Below, piece by piece: positions 54,517 through 63,445 of a DNA stretch of 64,000 bases. This DNA is from Microbulbifer sp. MKSA007 (lineage in GTDB: Bacteria > Pseudomonadota > Gammaproteobacteria > Pseudomonadales > Cellvibrionaceae). The stretch covers positions 186,001-250,000 of the forward strand of contig CP128431.1 of NCBI GenBank assembly GCA_032615215.1, written 5' to 3'. Each line of letters opens with the position of its first letter. The stretch's first letter is position 1. The translations under genes were made by a program, and so were the position numbers. The notes under the pieces were generated by a model that was given only the letters and a program-made list of their open reading frames with translations, made no database searches and was not told the origin of the DNA.

Positions 54517-56205
54517 GTGCTCGTACCTCCTGAGCTTCTGTCAGTTGCAGTAGAACAGTGTGCTGAAACCATCATGGTTGCAGATCATGAAGGTACAATT
54601 GTCTATGTAAACTCTCAGTTCGAGAAGACCACAGGGTACTCCGCAGACTACGCCGTTGGCCGCAATCTGGATTTTCTCCGCTCCGGCAAAACCCCTCCTG
54701 AAACCTTTGAAGATCTCTGGTCCACCTTGGGCAACGGTGAGCCATGGGAAGGCGAGTTCATCAACCGCCGGCAGGACGGTACAGAGTACGTTGAGCACTC
54801 CAAAATCTCCCCGATTGAGTGGGAAAGTGGCAGCGCCAACAAGAACTACTATCTGGCCATCAAAAAAGACATCACCGAGAAGAAGCAGAGCGAAGTCGAG
54901 CTCTCCAAACTTGCCTACACTGATGCGCTGACTGGGTTGCCGAACCGCGCGCACTTTCTGCAAGAGCTGGATAAGGCTGTTGAGGATACCAAACGCGAAA
55001 AAAGCCAATGTGCTGTCATCTATATGGATCTGGACCGCTTCAAGGAAATCAACGACACCCTGGGCCATGATGCCGGTGATGAGTTTCTGGTTGAAGCCGC
55101 TAAGCGCTTTGAAGGTGTTCTGAACGAGAACGGCCTGCTCTCCCGCCTGGGCGGCGACGAGTTTGTGATCCTGCTTCGCGAGACCTCCAACGCAGAAGCG
55201 GAAATGACCGTTCATCGGCTACAAACAGCCATGGTGGCCCCGATTGATCTTGGCGAGCAGTCACCAATCCTTTCAGCCAGCATTGGCGTGGCCGTAAGCC
55301 AGTTGGCCAGCGCGTCCAGCAGCACCATGCTGAAGCAGGCTGATATCGCCATGTACCATTCCAAGTACAACAATCTCGGCTTCAGCTTCTACACCTGCCA
55401 GATGGAAGAAGCCGTTGTCCGCAAGGTGCTGATTTCAGAAAAGCTTACAACGGCAATCGACGAAGGTAATCTACGTCTGAACTATCAGCCGATCGTTGAG
55501 CTGAAGAATGACAAGCTTTCTGGTGTGGAAGCCTTAATGCGTTGGGAAGACCCGGACCTTGGCCCGATCTCACCATCTGAGTTCATCCCGATCGCCGAAT
55601 GTCAGAACATGATCGACGATATCTCGGACTGGCTTTTCCGCGAAACTGCCTGTCAGTATCGCAAATGGATTTCAGAAGGTTTTGAGTTCACCGGACGTAT
55701 TGCCATCAATATCTCTGAGCGTGAACTGGCAAAGCCAAACCGTGTGACAGAAATCCTCGCGCTTCTGGAAAGCCTGGGCGTTCCGCCGGAGACCTATGAA
55801 ATCGAGCTGAGCGAGTCTGCTTTCGTCAACGATACCGGCCATACGCAGGAAAATCTGGATGCCTTGGCCAACGCGGGCATGATCATCGCCATTGATGACT
55901 TTGGCACTGGCCATTCCGCCCTTTGGCAGCTGCGCACGCAGAAGCTGGACAAGCTCAAGATCGATCACAGCTTCGTTCAGCGTATGGAATCAGATCAAGC
56001 CACCCGTGATATCGTTGAGGCGATCACGGCGATGGCGAGCCTGCTGGACCTGAAAGTCATTGCAGAAGGTGTCGAGAACCTAACGCAGGTCGACATTTTA
56101 AGAGATATCAAATGCTGCTACGCGCAGGGCTATCACTTCGCCAAGCCGCTCACAGCAGATATCTTCGCTTCTGATTGGCTAGAGAAAGCTCAGGCGGTCG
56201 CCTAA
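54517..56205 (+). CDS. PAS-GGDEF-EAL cyclic-di-GMP signalling protein
   Basis: 562 residues, no membrane segment. PAS domain at about 10-125 (VADHEGTIVYVNSQFEKTTG), GGDEF domain at about 130-290 with an intact LGGDEF motif, and EAL domain at about 305-555 with EALMRW, NISEREL, DDFGTGHSALWQL and a late AEGVENL. Both synthase and phosphodiesterase motifs look intact. I see no RxxD inhibition site in the expected place before GGDEF. It should adjust c-di-GMP in the cytosol in response to a PAS-sensed signal. GTG start, GAGG 5 bases upstream. It overlaps the convergent MBL gene by 4 bases. Confidence 0.93.
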   Translation: MLVPPELLSVAVEQCAETIMVADHEGTIVYVNSQFEKTTGYSADYAVGRNLDFLRSGKTPPETFEDLWSTLGNGEPWEGEFINRRQDGTEYVEHSKISPIEWESGSANKNYYLAIKKDITEKKQSEVELSKLAYTDALTGLPNRAHFLQELDKAVEDTKREKSQCAVIYMDLDRFKEINDTLGHDAGDEFLVEAAKRFEGVLNENGLLSRLGGDEFVILLRETSNAEAEMTVHRLQTAMVAPIDLGEQSPILSASIGVAVSQLASASSSTMLKQADIAMYHSKYNNLGFSFYTCQMEEAVVRKVLISEKLTTAIDEGNLRLNYQPIVELKNDKLSGVEALMRWEDPDLGPISPSEFIPIAECQNMIDDISDWLFRETACQYRKWISEGFEFTGRIAINISERELAKPNRVTEILALLESLGVPPETYEIELSESAFVNDTGHTQENLDALANAGMIIAIDDFGTGHSALWQLRTQKLDKLKIDHSFVQRMESDQATRDIVEAITAMASLLDLKVIAEGVENLTQVDILRDIKCCYAQGYHFAKPLTADIFASDWLEKAQAVA

Positions 56206-56936
56206 GCCTTTACTCCGGTGAGTTCGAACTCACGACCATCTTCTCCCAGAGAAAACTCAGGATACTCTTTGATCGCTTCAGCCACTGCGGGTCTGGAGGC
56301 ATCATCAATATGATAGAGCACCCAGCGGCTTCCCGCTTTGCGCTGCAAGCCTTTTACATCTGCCCATGATCCATGCCCATTGGCAGCAGTCATGTACTCG
56401 CATTCAATAAAGGCCAGATCTGCCTGCGCCGCCAATTCTTCACCTTTTGGAGAGAGCAGACCATCTCCTGAATAGAACAGAACCTCACTGTCGCTCTTCA
56501 GCTGCAGGCTGCGGTTGGGCACTGAGTGATTGCTTGGCGTCGTTTCTGCCCGCCATGGGCCAACTTCAGTCAGCTCCTCTGAATCTTTCCAATGAAGCTC
56601 AAAGCCCAGATCTTTTTCCGGCCAATAGGCAAACTCCATCAAACGATAGAGCGCCGGATGCTGAGAGGCCTGACGGTAGATGGTCAGCGGTTTGGATCGC
56701 TTGAAGGACTTCATGTAGTTCAACAGCGTTGTCAGGCCAAGGCAATGATCCGGATGACAATGTGAGATGTAGATGCAGCTGATATCGTCAGCTTTCATCC
56801 CATAGGCAAACAGAGCCTGAGGCACGGTTGGGCCGCAATCGATAAGCAGTTTGAAGTCACTCTCTGAAATCAGCAGAGATGAATTCGTTTTTTGCGCATC
56901 ATACGCGTCGCCACAACCCAGCATTTTTACATGCAT
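56202..56936 (-). CDS. MBL-fold metallo-hydrolase
   Basis: 244 residues. The metal motif SHCHPDHCLG near residue 65, the later SNHSV, SGDG and the C-terminal YHIDD match the ribonuclease Z/PhnP-like beta-lactamase superfamily. A bound pair of zinc ions hydrolyses phosphodiester or ester bonds; substrate unknown. The ATG at 56936 follows GAGGGGGAA. It overlaps the end of the GGDEF/EAL gene. Confidence 0.88.
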   Translation of the reverse strand: MHVKMLGCGDAYDAQKTNSSLLISESDFKLLIDCGPTVPQALFAYGMKADDISCIYISHCHPDHCLGLTTLLNYMKSFKRSKPLTIYRQASQHPALYRLMEFAYWPEKDLGFELHWKDSEELTEVGPWRAETTPSNHSVPNRSLQLKSDSEVLFYSGDGLLSPKGEELAAQADLAFIECEYMTAANGHGSWADVKGLQRKAGSRWVLYHIDDASRPAVAEAIKEYPEFSLGEDGREFELTGVKA

Positions 56937-57019
56937 AATGTTCCCCCTCACAGTGATCCCCCAGTTTTAGAGCAGAGAGATTTAACAAGCAAAACATTAT
57001 GTAGTTGTAAGCGCATAAT

Positions 57020-57910
57020 CTATGCGGCTGTTCCCAAAACTTTTTCCCGATGCCACATGTAGATGGCCGACCCAAAAATGATGGCCGCACCAGCCAGCGT
57101 CAGAGTATCTGGGAACTCACCAAAGAACATAAGGCCAATCAACATAGCCCAGATGAGGCTGCTGTAGCTGAACGGCGCAATGGTGGATGCTTCCCCAAAC
57201 GAGAAGGCCTTCACAATGGCATAGTGTCCCAGACCAGACACAGCGCCAATCAAAGCCAGCAGAGCCCAGCCTTCCATGTCTGGTGCTTGCCAGAAATACG
57301 GCGTGAATAGCGTGGTGACCACCGCTCCCAGCAGGGCGGTATGGAACAGCACGGTTGATGGGGTATCAAACTTGCTTGCGTATCGCGCTACGATATGTCC
57401 GGCGGAGTAGACGACAATGGTCGCCACTGCGATCAGCGCACCCAGATCAAGCACATCAGCCCCCGGTTTCACAATCAAAAGCGCGCCAACAAACGCAACC
57501 AGAATGGATGTCCAGCGACGAAGGCCAACCTTTTCACCCAGAATCGGCACAGACATGGCCGTCACCATCATGGGAGAAAGCAATGCGATCGCGTGCAGCG
57601 TTGCAACCGGGATCAACTGGGCCGCGGCAACAGACCCGATGGTCATCACCAAAACAAGAACCGCGCGCAGATAAACAACGGAACCATTGTTCGGCACCAT
57701 CATGGTCTTCACCCGCGGCGCCATAAAGATCAGCATGAACAGCAGATGGAAGAACATCCGCCCCCAAACCACTTGCAGAACCGGATAGGACAGAGACAGG
57801 TATTTGCCCACACTATCGACAATGACGAACATAAACATGGCTGCCACCATCCAGAGGATGCCATACTTAACGTTGCCCTGAGCCGGGGCATGGGAAACCA
57901 TCTCACTCAT
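57020..57910 (-). CDS. EamA/DMT-family transporter
   Basis: 296 residues from the ATG at 57910 (AGG about 7 bases upstream; a start at 57976 would add an unlikely hydrophilic tail). About ten membrane segments in two EamA repeats, first GILWMVAAMFMFVIVDSVGK. It is 83 bases upstream of the MBL gene on the same strand and may be cotranscribed. Substrate unknown. It is related to, but not a close copy of, the protein at 30911-31843. Confidence 0.88.
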   Translation of the reverse strand: MSEMVSHAPAQGNVKYGILWMVAAMFMFVIVDSVGKYLSLSYPVLQVVWGRMFFHLLFMLIFMAPRVKTMMVPNNGSVVYLRAVLVLVMTIGSVAAAQLIPVATLHAIALLSPMMVTAMSVPILGEKVGLRRWTSILVAFVGALLIVKPGADVLDLGALIAVATIVVYSAGHIVARYASKFDTPSTVLFHTALLGAVVTTLFTPYFWQAPDMEGWALLALIGAVSGLGHYAIVKAFSFGEASTIAPFSYSSLIWAMLIGLMFFGEFPDTLTLAGAAIIFGSAIYMWHREKVLGTAA

Positions 57911-58326
57911 AACAAGCCTGCAATGTCCGGGTTCATGCCGTTCGTCTCGCGGGATTGAAGTCCGCGAGTGACACACCGTTCGGTTTTGAGGAAAGGCACT
58001 GAAGCTTGTGTTTCAGCACCAAAGATTACTTGCCACCTAACTCAGTTTTTTACGTTTTTCTATTCGTTTCTATGGCGTGAGGTAGAATTATTTTTCGTCT
58101 TTGGCATCTCAATTATTTTCAACGGATTTGTTGCTGTTTATTGCCAAGATGCCGCGCAGATATATTTGAAAATTACTCAGCCTGTGAGCAACTTTTTCCT
58201 CCGGTGATGTGACTAGACCAAACATTCCATAAGGGAAGGACAAGCCAATTTGAAATGAGTCTGCAGGACTGCTTGACCGATTGCGATTCTTCATTTAACT
58301 TTTTTGTTAATTAATGAGATAGTAAA
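57911..58326. other. Intergenic region with possible ArsR operator
   Basis: About 416 bases between divergent genes; no ORF there has a ribosome site or a domain. TTAAC-TTTTTT-GTTAA at 58295-58310 is a short inverted repeat 17 bases before the ArsR gene and could be its own operator. Confidence 0.4.
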
Positions 58327-58677
58327 ATGAATACACAAACCAACTTGCCGGAAGTTTTTGGAGCCTTGGCAGACCCGACACGGTTTGCCATCGTTGAGCG
58401 GCTTTTGAAGGAAGGAGACTTGCCCGTCGGACAACTCGCCGAGCCATTTAAAATGTCAGCTCCTGCCATCTCTCGGCATATCAAACTGCTCGAGAACGCT
58501 GGCCTCATCGAACGACGCATCGAAAAGCAATGGAGGGTTTGTGCATTGAAGAAAGACCGATTTGCAGACCTGCATCAATGGATCGAGCGCTACCGCACTT
58601 TCTGGAACACCAGTTTTGACCGGCTGGAAGCACTGCTCGACAAACAGCAAGGGGAAGAAGATGACAGCAGCCGATAG
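58327..58677 (+). CDS. ArsR-family winged-helix regulator
   Basis: 116 residues. Winged helix with DPTRFAIVERLLKEGDLPVG and PAISRHIKLLENAGLIERR. No ArsR/SmtB metal-binding cysteine pair is seen, so it belongs to the metal-free branch often paired with SRPBCC (AHSA1) proteins, as here. It overlaps the next gene by 17 bases. Confidence 0.92.
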   Translation: MNTQTNLPEVFGALADPTRFAIVERLLKEGDLPVGQLAEPFKMSAPAISRHIKLLENAGLIERRIEKQWRVCALKKDRFADLHQWIERYRTFWNTSFDRLEALLDKQQGEEDDSSR

Positions 58678-59122
58678 CATGACACAGGAAGAAACCACTC
58701 TGCGGATCACGCGCGACTTCAAAGCCTCACCTGAAAAAGTCTACGACGCCTGGACCAACCCTGAGATGCTCGTTCAGTGGTGGGGGCCAGAAGGCATGAC
58801 CACCCCAGAATGTGAAATGGATGTGCGCGCAGGCGGCCATTGGAAAACCACGATGACCTCAACCAAGGAAGGCGGCGCTTACACGGTCTCCGGCATCTAC
58901 AAAGTTCTGGAACGTCCAAACCGCCTCTGTTTCTCGTGGGGTTGGATCAATGATGGTGTTCGCGGTCATGAAACCGACGTGGACCTCACCTTTGAGGCCA
59001 TCGAGGGTGGAACGCGCATGACCATGGTCCAGAAAGTCTTCGCTGATCCAGAGCAGACCAAAAACCACGATCAAGGCTGGAGCAGCAGTTTCAACGACCT
59101 GCAACACTTCGTCGAAGCCTAA
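58661..59122 (+). CDS. SRPBCC (AHSA1-like) domain protein
   Basis: 153 residues starting at the ATG of MTAADSM, with GGGGAAGAAG just upstream. The fold begins ITRDFKASPEKVYDAWTNP, with MVQWWGPEGM and GHWKTTM, typical of the AHSA1/START-like family that binds hydrophobic ligands. The overlap with the ArsR gene points to a regulator and its ligand-binding partner. Confidence 0.88.
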   Translation: MTAADSMTQEETTLRITRDFKASPEKVYDAWTNPEMLVQWWGPEGMTTPECEMDVRAGGHWKTTMTSTKEGGAYTVSGIYKVLERPNRLCFSWGWINDGVRGHETDVDLTFEAIEGGTRMTMVQKVFADPEQTKNHDQGWSSSFNDLQHFVEA

Positions 59123-59181
59123 ACTCCATCCCCCGGCAACTCCCGGCCTGCGAACTTGCTTTGCAGGCTGGGCTCCTCTCC

Positions 59182-59292
59182 TTAAAAGCTACTCACCAAC
59201 CAGTTCAACAGTGCTGGCATCAACTGATGATCGAACTCATCAGGCCCTTCCAGAACTCCGAAGATATGGTCTGTTTCGAGGACAGTCAAATG
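59182..59292 (-). pseudogene. Possible 3' remnant of an alpha/beta hydrolase gene
   Basis: On the minus strand a 36-codon stretch reads HLTVLETDHIFGVLEGPDEF and then DHQLMPALLNWLVSSF before a TAA at 59182-59184. It resembles the C-terminal helix and active-site His region of an alpha/beta hydrolase. The frame is closed upstream (stop near 59310), so only this tail remains. It is short, so the family call is tentative. Confidence 0.35.
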
Positions 59293-59294
59293 CA

Positions 59295-59308
59295 GTAAAG
59301 CGCTTTAC
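59295..59308. promoter_or_regulatory. Perfect 14-bp palindrome
   Basis: GTAAAGCGCTTTAC is a perfect palindrome with a central GC, like LacI/PurR-type operators. It lies between the hydrolase remnant and the polysaccharide cluster. The closest intact gene start is 280 bases away. Confidence 0.45.
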
Positions 59309-59339
59309 AGCTTATGGGCCTGGGGATTTAAGCGTTCTT

Positions 59340-59453
59340 GTCAGCAAATTCATCAGAAACTGACTTTTTGCGATTTTGCCTTTCAGAGGGCTTCGCCCTC
59401 AGAAAGTCTCAATTTGAACCTAAGTGCACCTTTATCCATCAGTTTCTGCTGAC
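59340..59453. repeat. Composite inverted repeat, possible small mobile remnant or structured RNA
   Basis: Left arm GTCAGCA (59340-59346) plus CAGAAACTGA (59354-59363) matches the complement of TCAGTTTCTGCTGAC (59439-59453) except for a 7-base insertion. Inside is a strong hairpin (CTTTC-A-GAGGG with CCCTC-A-GAAAG, 59380-59406). The ends could be those of a short non-coding mobile element, or the whole may fold as RNA. No coding sequence is present. Confidence 0.45.
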
Positions 59454-59587
59454 AATCTAAAAAAATATCAGTAACTGTGGCATACGATTTCGAACGGTCC
59501 CATTCAAAGCCGGCAACCGCTTGAAAATTTCAAACACACAATGTATCGCAAACACCAATCCTGCATTGAACTTCAGAGAACTGTCCC

Positions 59588-60376
59588 TTGAGTACTAAAC
59601 TACCGATTTCTGCTTTTATCATCAGCCAGAATGAAGAAGACCGCATTTTAAAAGCGATCAATAGTCTTAAGTCTTGGGTGGATGAAGTCATAGTGGTTGA
59701 TTCTGGCTCTACAGATAAAACAGTAGAAGTTGCTGAAAACGCTGGAGCCAAAGTCATCTACAATAAATGGAATGGATATGGGGAGCAAAAACGCTTTGCC
59801 GAGGACCAATGCCAAAACACATGGCTCTTGAACATTGATGCCGACGAAGAAATAACTCCTGCGCTAGCTATAGAAATCAAAAACCTTTTTCAACCAGTAC
59901 CTCAACACGACATTTTTAAAGTTCATATTGTGGATGTGTTTCCGCATGAAAAGACGGCCAAGCCTTGGGCCTATGGGTATTGGCAATATCGGCTTTACAA
60001 TCGCGAAAAGGGACGTTTTTCAACCTCTAGCGTTCATGACACAGTGAGACCAAATGAAGGTGCAGTGACGTCTAAACTGAAAGGCAAGGTTGACCATCGC
60101 TCTCAACGATCAATCCAGTTTGCTGTAGAAAAATTAAACCGCTATTCTGATATGCAAGTAAGAGACATGATCAGTAGGGGCCGGCAAGTTTCTAAGTTTA
60201 GATTACTATCTGAATTTCCTATCTCATTTCTGAAAAGTTACATCTTACGTAGAGGTTTTCTTTATGGCTTGTGGGGGGTAGTAGATGCCCACAATTATGC
60301 ATACTCTCGCTTCATTAGATTAGCTAAATTTTACCAGTATCAATTGATTGAAAAAGCGAAAAGGTCTAATAGGTAA
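59588..60376 (+). CDS. Family 2 glycosyltransferase (LPS-core WaaE/KdtX-like)
   Basis: 262 residues from a TTG start (no better in-frame start). ISAFIISQNEEDRILKAINS, VIVVDSGSTDKTVEVAENAG and the metal-binding NIDADEEI are typical of the small GT2 enzymes that add a sugar to the LPS core. It is the first gene of an AT-rich surface-polysaccharide cluster running to the end of the window. Donor sugar unknown. Confidence 0.88.
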   Translation: MSTKLPISAFIISQNEEDRILKAINSLKSWVDEVIVVDSGSTDKTVEVAENAGAKVIYNKWNGYGEQKRFAEDQCQNTWLLNIDADEEITPALAIEIKNLFQPVPQHDIFKVHIVDVFPHEKTAKPWAYGYWQYRLYNREKGRFSTSSVHDTVRPNEGAVTSKLKGKVDHRSQRSIQFAVEKLNRYSDMQVRDMISRGRQVSKFRLLSEFPISFLKSYILRRGFLYGLWGVVDAHNYAYSRFIRLAKFYQYQLIEKAKRSNR

Positions 60377-60411
60377 AGACTATCTTCGCCATCAATTATG
60401 CAGGTCTTATC

Positions 60412-61338
60412 GTGAAACCGCTGATCAGTTATCTAATAACTGTTTACAATAAGGAACGTGAACTTCCTGAAACGATCGAGTGCCTCAAGAACCAACAAGG
60501 TTTGGAGGGAGCAGAAGTCGAGCTGATTTTTGTTGACGATTGCTCTTCAGATCGCTCTGTTGAGTATTTGAAAAGTCAAACTGCGAATGATGCAAGAATT
60601 AAAGTTGTAGAGAACCATCAAAACTACGGACCTGCAAGACGTATTAACCAAGCAGCTAATCATGCTAATGGCAGTTACTTTATCCCTATCGACGCAGATG
60701 ATTTCCTTACAACGAACGGCACTCGAACTCTCTTAAACATTGCAGGCGACAAAGGAGCCCCACTTGTATTTGGGAGGTCGAAACGTGGATATCGGACGCA
60801 AGCTAGAGTTGATCCTACTTCTTTAATTACAGTCTCAACCGACCCGCTCGCTTATTGTGCACGAAAGCAAATAGTGCATATGGGTTTCCTTGTTGACGCC
60901 CAACTTTGGAAGTACTCAGGAGGTGCTGATGAGCGAGTATTTATTCAAGATCAATCTTTACCATTACGCTTAAGCGAGCAAGCCAACAGATTAGCATATG
61001 TCCATGATGTCGTTTACTGGTTGCGTCCGCCGGACAACAACAATCTTAGCGTAAACACAACACAGCAACATCATGATCGTTTCTTTTCAGCATTCTTTCA
61101 ACTCGAGAAACCAAATATCTCCGTAAAAGCTAAGCAATTTTTGACTAAGCAAATTTTATCTTCTAGATGGAAATTAGAACGAGATAATAGGAGGTTTGGC
61201 TCTTACTTCTCTGAGGCTTTTCGAAGCTATCTAATGAATAAGATATCTCCCCAAACCACTATAACCGAACAGAAGCTCAAGTTTTACGCAGATGAAATGA
61301 TGTCTCGTAAAGGAGTTCGACGGATTATCTCCTCTTAG
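60412..61338 (+). CDS. Family 2 glycosyltransferase
   Basis: 308 residues from a GTG start. YLITVYNKERELPETIECL, ELIFVDDCSSDRSVEYL, NYGPARRINQ and PIDADDFL give a complete GT-A domain with the DxD-like metal motif. The C-terminal third is unlike any domain I recognise. It lies 35 bases after the previous GT2 gene. No Shine-Dalgarno is obvious. Confidence 0.88.
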   Translation: MKPLISYLITVYNKERELPETIECLKNQQGLEGAEVELIFVDDCSSDRSVEYLKSQTANDARIKVVENHQNYGPARRINQAANHANGSYFIPIDADDFLTTNGTRTLLNIAGDKGAPLVFGRSKRGYRTQARVDPTSLITVSTDPLAYCARKQIVHMGFLVDAQLWKYSGGADERVFIQDQSLPLRLSEQANRLAYVHDVVYWLRPPDNNNLSVNTTQQHHDRFFSAFFQLEKPNISVKAKQFLTKQILSSRWKLERDNRRFGSYFSEAFRSYLMNKISPQTTITEQKLKFYADEMMSRKGVRRIISS

Positions 61339-61374
61339 CTAACCAAAGCTTTGCTAGCGCAAAAAGTCGATAAA

Positions 61375-62403
61375 ATGCAAAAAGAAACAAAAGACATATT
61401 TGTGATCCGCTGCAACATACTCGGAGATCAGAATAACATTCTGGGTTTAGCTAAAGCTCTTCAAGAAGAGTTTGGCGGGGTGATCAAGATTCTTGATATC
61501 AGGTTTCGCAGCCGGATGTTTGAGACCTTATTTCTCCATCTGATACAGCAAAAGCAATTTGGGCGCATTTTGGAGCAAATCGCTTCATTGTTTTGCATAG
61601 GAGACATTCCTTCTAAAGCAGATGTACAGGATGCATTTGTCATCTCAACTTTAGGGTCTGGAGAGTTACCTGCTGCTTTTCTTTCAAAAAGTCTCGGAGG
61701 CTTCTCTATCCATCTCGGCGAGGTCAAACGGATTCCCCCGGAAATGGTCGACTTGGTTATTTCGCACCCCGGACATACCGCTAAAAGAAATGAGTATCAA
61801 TTACCCTATGCCCCTTCTCAAATCGACGGTAAGGCACTAGTGCCTCCTGCGGAACGAAGTAAACTTCTCGTCGCATTCGGTGGCAACGCTGGATCACATC
61901 AATACTCTGAGGAGTATTATTATCGGGTACTTCATTTAGCTGCTTCAATCGCGAAAAAAGAAAGTCTTGAGTTATCCGTGACAACGTCACATCGCACAGG
62001 AACTCAAAATGAGACAAAAATTAAAAAATACATTCACGAAAGCAACATAAAAGTTAACCAGCTAATCCTTTACAGTGAAGGCGATAGCCCGAGTATGCAG
62101 TCTTTATTAAATGATGCCGCTTGTGCAATCGTTAGTGCGGAAAGCGTCTCTATGGTCTCGGAGGCCTTGGCATCATTTACTAAAACGGTCGCAGTATATG
62201 AACACTCCTTACCAAGAGAACTACGTATCTCTCGGTTTTTGAAAGATCAATCTGATAGTAATCAAATATCGCTAGTGGACGTATGCTCCTCAAACAGAAT
62301 TGATGTGCAGACTATGGAAACTCCCAGTATTTCATGGAAACGTTCATTTCTCTCCGCAGTACATTACAAACTAAATAAGAAAAAAATAGAAGAAGCTGCC
62401 TGA
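61375..62403 (+). CDS. ELM1/GtrOC1-like putative glycosyltransferase
   Basis: 342 residues from the ATG at 61375 (a TTG at 61351 is possible). ILGDQNNILGLAKALQEEF near the start and KLLVAFGGNAGSHQYSEEY, SVTTSHRTG and SAESVSMVSEALASF resemble the mitochondrial-fission ELM1 family, whose bacterial members sit in polysaccharide loci and probably have a GT-B fold. Its stop overlaps the next start (TGATG). Confidence 0.72.
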   Translation: MQKETKDIFVIRCNILGDQNNILGLAKALQEEFGGVIKILDIRFRSRMFETLFLHLIQQKQFGRILEQIASLFCIGDIPSKADVQDAFVISTLGSGELPAAFLSKSLGGFSIHLGEVKRIPPEMVDLVISHPGHTAKRNEYQLPYAPSQIDGKALVPPAERSKLLVAFGGNAGSHQYSEEYYYRVLHLAASIAKKESLELSVTTSHRTGTQNETKIKKYIHESNIKVNQLILYSEGDSPSMQSLLNDAACAIVSAESVSMVSEALASFTKTVAVYEHSLPRELRISRFLKDQSDSNQISLVDVCSSNRIDVQTMETPSISWKRSFLSAVHYKLNKKKIEEAA

Positions 62404-63371
62404 TGTTCAAATATGTTTTGATGAATGACACTTTCGATACGTGGCATCATGGATGTCGAGCAGTATCACGCGTAATTCGGAAAGAAATGGAGCACAGAGG
62501 GTTTAGTTTGTCTGCGACCTCTCGTGTAGGCGCTTCTTGGTGGGAGGATTCTGTGTTTGTTGAGCACGCGAAGCAAGCAGACCTAATACTTATTAATGGC
62601 GAAGGCACATTTCATAGCGGAAGCTCGGAAGCAGAAAAATGCATGCGCATATTTCAAGAGAAAACCTCAAGCAATCGCATCGCACTAATTAATAGTATTT
62701 GGCAAGACAACCCTACCTCTTGGGTCGATATTATCTCGAACGCATCCTACATCTCTTTAAGAGATACCAACAGTCAAAAAAAACTGACCGAACATGGCGT
62801 CCAAGCTCATTATTGTCCTGACTTAAGTCTTATCAGTTCTAAACCCATTTCCACTTTAAATCCACGCAGTGGAGTCGCATGGGGTGATGCCCTCAAAAGA
62901 AATGTCACACGAGATTTGTATAAAGGATTTAGATCATCGAGAGGAGAAAACTACTTTGCAAGCGTACGTCCAACTCATCGTTCTCCTTTAACGTCATATC
63001 CATTAAAAGATTTGCGCTACAGTCTTACATGCTGGTGGAAAAATTATAGTTGCTTCAATGATGAAGAAGAACTGGCACGGTTCTTAGCCCAACGAAATTT
63101 GTACATTACCGGACGTTTCCATGGTGCATGCTTGGCTTTGTGCGCTGGCACACCTTTTGTTGCAGTTGCATCAAATACAAAAAAAATCACATTTCTTTTG
63201 AATGACATGGGGTTAAATCCCGCGCGTGTATTTACTGACACCAAACACCTTTTGACAGCATCTCCAGAACAGTGGTGCTGGAGTCCGGATGAACAGGAAA
63301 GTCTTAAAGAAAACCTCGAGAACGCAAGGTCTCGAGCAACTAAAATGTTTGATGAAATTTGTGCTTGCTAA
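62403..63371 (+). CDS. Polysaccharide pyruvyltransferase-family protein
   Basis: 322 residues. ADLILINGEGTFH near residue 60, YISLRDTNSQKKLTEHGVQAH and ITGRFHGACLALCAGTPFVA near residue 235 are the usual blocks of the PS_pyruv_trans family (CsaB/WcaK-like), which adds a pyruvate ketal to sugars from phosphoenolpyruvate. Coupled to the ELM1-like gene by a 1-base overlap. The sugar target is unknown. Confidence 0.85.
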   Translation: MFKYVLMNDTFDTWHHGCRAVSRVIRKEMEHRGFSLSATSRVGASWWEDSVFVEHAKQADLILINGEGTFHSGSSEAEKCMRIFQEKTSSNRIALINSIWQDNPTSWVDIISNASYISLRDTNSQKKLTEHGVQAHYCPDLSLISSKPISTLNPRSGVAWGDALKRNVTRDLYKGFRSSRGENYFASVRPTHRSPLTSYPLKDLRYSLTCWWKNYSCFNDEEELARFLAQRNLYITGRFHGACLALCAGTPFVAVASNTKKITFLLNDMGLNPARVFTDTKHLLTASPEQWCWSPDEQESLKENLENARSRATKMFDEICAC

Positions 63372-63445
63372 TTATTTTGATGGCATCTAATGCATCTCGA
63401 AAGTTCTGCTAAAAGCAAATTTTCCGCTTAGAGTTCCCAAGACCA

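Noticed and set aside
30911..57910. The two EamA transporters as a recent duplication
   Set aside because: Same family and length, but the sequences differ widely outside family motifs.
59380..59406. Hairpin as a terminator of the ArsR/SRPBCC unit
   Set aside because: No T-tail on either strand, and it lies over 250 bases after the stop.
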